Below the pieces are notes generated by a model. It was not told where the DNA came from and made no database searches. It was given only the letters and a program-made list of their open reading frames with translations. DNA of 43,395 nucleotides from Gemmataceae bacterium (GTDB lineage: Bacteria; Planctomycetota; Planctomycetia; Gemmatales; Gemmataceae): the NCBI GenBank assembly GCA_019636445.1, contig JAHBXO010000045.1:1-43395 (forward strand), read 5' to 3'. Of this stretch, positions 42,025 to 43,395 are shown one piece after another. The first letter of the stretch is position 1, and each line of letters opens with the position of its first letter. Both the position numbers and the translations under genes were made by a program.

Positions 42025-42638
42025 GCGAGTTCCTCGACCGCAAAACCCGTCAGCCGATAGCGCCGCCCGCAATCGTCGCATGACAGGTCGCGCGGCTCGG
42101 ATGCCGGCTCGACGAACCGCGCGAGCAGCCGCCCGCACCGGCAGACCGCGCCCGCGGTCCGCGCCGGATGACCCAGCACCAGATGGAAATCCGGTACCGA
42201 TTTCGTCACCACCGAAGCCATTCCCACCATCGCGAACCGGCCAATCGTCAGGTCGTTGCCGATCACGCATCCCGCGCCGATCGTCGCGCCTTCCCGCACG
42301 AGCGTCGGCAGCGTGTGTTCGTCCGGGTCGGACGTTCGCAGTTGCTTCAGGTCCGGCGTGGTCGCGCGGGGGAAGCGGTCGTTGGTGAAGATCGTGCCGG
42401 CCGAAACCATCACGCCGTCCTCGATCGTCACGGCGGTGCAGATGTAGACGAAGCTGTTGATTTTCACCCGGTGCCCGATGCGCACTCCGTACGCGATATG
42501 CGTCTTCTCGCCGACGATGCATTCGTCGCCGAGCGTGGTGCCGCGGCGGATGTGCACGTTGTCCCACACGTTCGTGCCGGCACCGAGCGTCACGCCCGGT
42601 TCGAGGATCGCGGTGGGGTGCACGCGCGGGGCGGTCAT
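42021..42638 (-). CDS. WbpD-like N-acetyltransferase with C-terminal zinc ribbon
   Basis: A 205-residue left-handed beta-helix acyltransferase: hexapeptide turns run from VHPTAILEPGVTLGAGTNVW to GAGCVIGNDLTIG, with the WbpD-type insertion DRFPRATTPDLKQL and the usual ending VVTKSVPDFHLVLGHPAR. WbpD acetylates the 3-amine of UDP-2-acetamido-3-amino-glucuronate. After residue 160 a short ribbon (Cys166, Cys168, Cys187, Cys190; CRCG and CDDCGRR) is added. Its ATG overlaps the upstream WbpB-like stop (ATGA). Confidence 0.85.
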   Translation of the reverse strand: MTAPRVHPTAILEPGVTLGAGTNVWDNVHIRRGTTLGDECIVGEKTHIAYGVRIGHRVKINSFVYICTAVTIEDGVMVSAGTIFTNDRFPRATTPDLKQLRTSDPDEHTLPTLVREGATIGAGCVIGNDLTIGRFAMVGMASVVTKSVPDFHLVLGHPARTAGAVCRCGRLLARFVEPASEPRDLSCDDCGRRYRLTGFAVEELA

Positions 42639-43395
42639 ACCAGGGCCGCCTCGGGCTGCTCCACGGGCACGCGTGTCCAGTCGGCGCGATTCAGGGAGCG
42701 GTATGCGGCGTCGATGGCGGCGACGTTCGCGACGGCGTCGTCCAGAGAGATCACGAGCGGTTCGCCGTCGCGCAGGTGGCGTGCGAAGTTGCCGACGTTG
42801 TCCCGGAACGCCTGCGCCTTGTTGTAGCCGTGGCCGAAGACGACCCAATCGGGCGAGCGGTGCAGCTTGTACTTCGACTCCTTCCAACCGATGCGGATGG
42901 TGCCGAGCAGGCCGTGGACTTCGATGTAGCTCTCGCGTTCCTTGTTGATGCTCCAGGAGAGGTCGATGGTGCCCATGACGCCGGCGGCGGAGCGCACGGT
43001 GACTTGCGCGGTGTCCTCGACGGGCAAAGGCTGGAAGCGTCGGCCTTCGACGGCGTGGAGTTCGGCAAGCGTGCCGAGGAAGAACCGCGTGAGGTCCAGG
43101 GAATGGGCGCCGTTGTCGATGAGCACGCCGCCACCGGAGATGGCCGGGTCGCCGTTCCAGCGGTTGGTCATGTCCACGCGGGAGGTGAAGGCGTTCTCGA
43201 AGAGCACAACCTCGCCGATCAGGCCTTCATCGATGAACGCGCGGGCCTTGTTCACGTCGGCGACGTAGCGGAACTTGGACGCCATCGTCAGCAGTTTGCC
43301 GGCACGCTCGGCCTCGGTTGCCATTCGGCGGGCACTTTCGGTGGTCAGCGTGAACGGCTTCTCGCACAGGACGTGTTTCCCCCGCCCCAGGGCCG
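42635..43395 (-). CDS. Gfo/Idh/MocA-family oxidoreductase, WbpB-like (5' end outside window)
   Basis: The reading frame runs past the window edge, so only the C-terminal part of about 253 residues is seen. The visible part starts with GRGKHVLCEKPFTLT, the catalytic EKP motif, then SKFRYVADVNKARAFI and SGGGVLIDNGAHSLDL. These fit Gfo/Idh/MocA dehydrogenases; with WbpD-like and WbpA-like genes present, the WbpB role (oxidising the 3-OH of UDP-GlcNAcA) is the best guess. A shorter reading from ATG 43324 would cut off the EKP motif and is rejected. Its stop overlaps the WbpD-like ATG. Confidence 0.85.
   Translation of the reverse strand, partial: ALGRGKHVLCEKPFTLTTESARRMATEAERAGKLLTMASKFRYVADVNKARAFIDEGLIGEVVLFENAFTSRVDMTNRWNGDPAISGGGVLIDNGAHSLDLTRFFLGTLAELHAVEGRRFQPLPVEDTAQVTVRSAAGVMGTIDLSWSINKERESYIEVHGLLGTIRIGWKESKYKLHRSPDWVVFGHGYNKAQAFRDNVGNFARHLRDGEPLVISLDDAVANVAAIDAAYRSLNRADWTRVPVEQPEAALV

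Noticed and set aside
42635..43324. Gfo/Idh-type gene starting at ATG 43324
   Set aside because: The frame continues upstream through the GKHVLCEKP motif to the window edge, so the true start lies outside.
1..43395. CRISPR array
   Set aside because: No run of evenly spaced direct repeats was seen; the repeats found are single palindromes.
1..43395. tRNA, rRNA or riboswitch genes
   Set aside because: The gaps are short and no cloverleaf or conserved aptamer sequence was recognised; covariance searches could not be run.

Overview
The window is GC-rich, densely coded bacterial chromosome that most likely comes from a planctomycete of the Gemmata type (Gemmataceae). This is inferred from gene content, with no marker gene to prove it. 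The clues are: Pkn-type Ser/Thr kinases with long non-kinase parts; secreted PQQ-propeller, LamG-like, ThuA-like and TIGR03790-like proteins; short N-terminal zinc ribbons on membrane proteins; a squalene-hopene-type cyclase; a bacterial XPB helicase; and several unrelated palindromic intergenic repeats. No rRNA, tRNA, CRISPR array, transposase or phage gene was seen, and no gene-free stretch exceeds about 250 bases.

Layout. Bases 26-3816 (minus) hold a TIGR03790-like exported protein, an alpha/beta hydrolase and two zinc-ribbon membrane proteins. Bases 3994-7187 (plus) hold a large exported caspase-fold/PDZ/S41 protease and a small lipoprotein, with a clear terminator between them. Bases 7212-12684 (minus) hold arginine decarboxylase, a Uma2-type nuclease, a PQQ propeller, a ParD/ParE-type toxin-antitoxin pair and an RNase Z-like metallo-hydrolase. 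Bases 12809-18500 (plus) hold a DUF1349-like secreted protein, a DUF4287/DUF5655-like protein and a three-gene XPB helicase operon.

Bases 18497-27239 are mostly minus-strand and form the most unusual part. Read in transcription order they encode a HemN-like radical SAM enzyme, a GcvH-like lipoyl carrier, a two-cluster ferredoxin-like protein, a second toxin-antitoxin pair, and a squalene-hopene-type cyclase. After an opposing ThuA-like gene come a DUF116-polyprenyl synthase fusion and a UbiC/DUF98-like protein. Nearly all these genes touch or overlap, so lipid cyclisation, prenyl synthesis and redox/radical chemistry may be linked here.

Bases 27487-28812 (minus) encode a UDP-sugar dehydrogenase (WbpA type). 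Bases 28979-37382 (plus) hold two Ser/Thr kinases, a membrane-anchored PQQ protein, phosphatidylglycerophosphate synthase, a small membrane protein and a TolB-like propeller. Bases 37379-43395 (minus) form a tightly overlapping cell-surface polysaccharide operon: WbpB-like oxidoreductase (cut by the window edge), WbpD-like acetyltransferase, methyltransferase, FAD oxidoreductase, polysaccharide deacetylase and GT39-like membrane glycosyltransferase.

The observations most worth following are a caspase domain that has lost both catalytic residues and is fused to an intact S41 protease, the radical SAM/lipoyl-carrier/ferredoxin module, the DUF116-prenyltransferase fusion, a toxin-antitoxin pair translationally embedded in a metabolic operon, and three long palindromes, two of which supply stop codons of the genes they abut.
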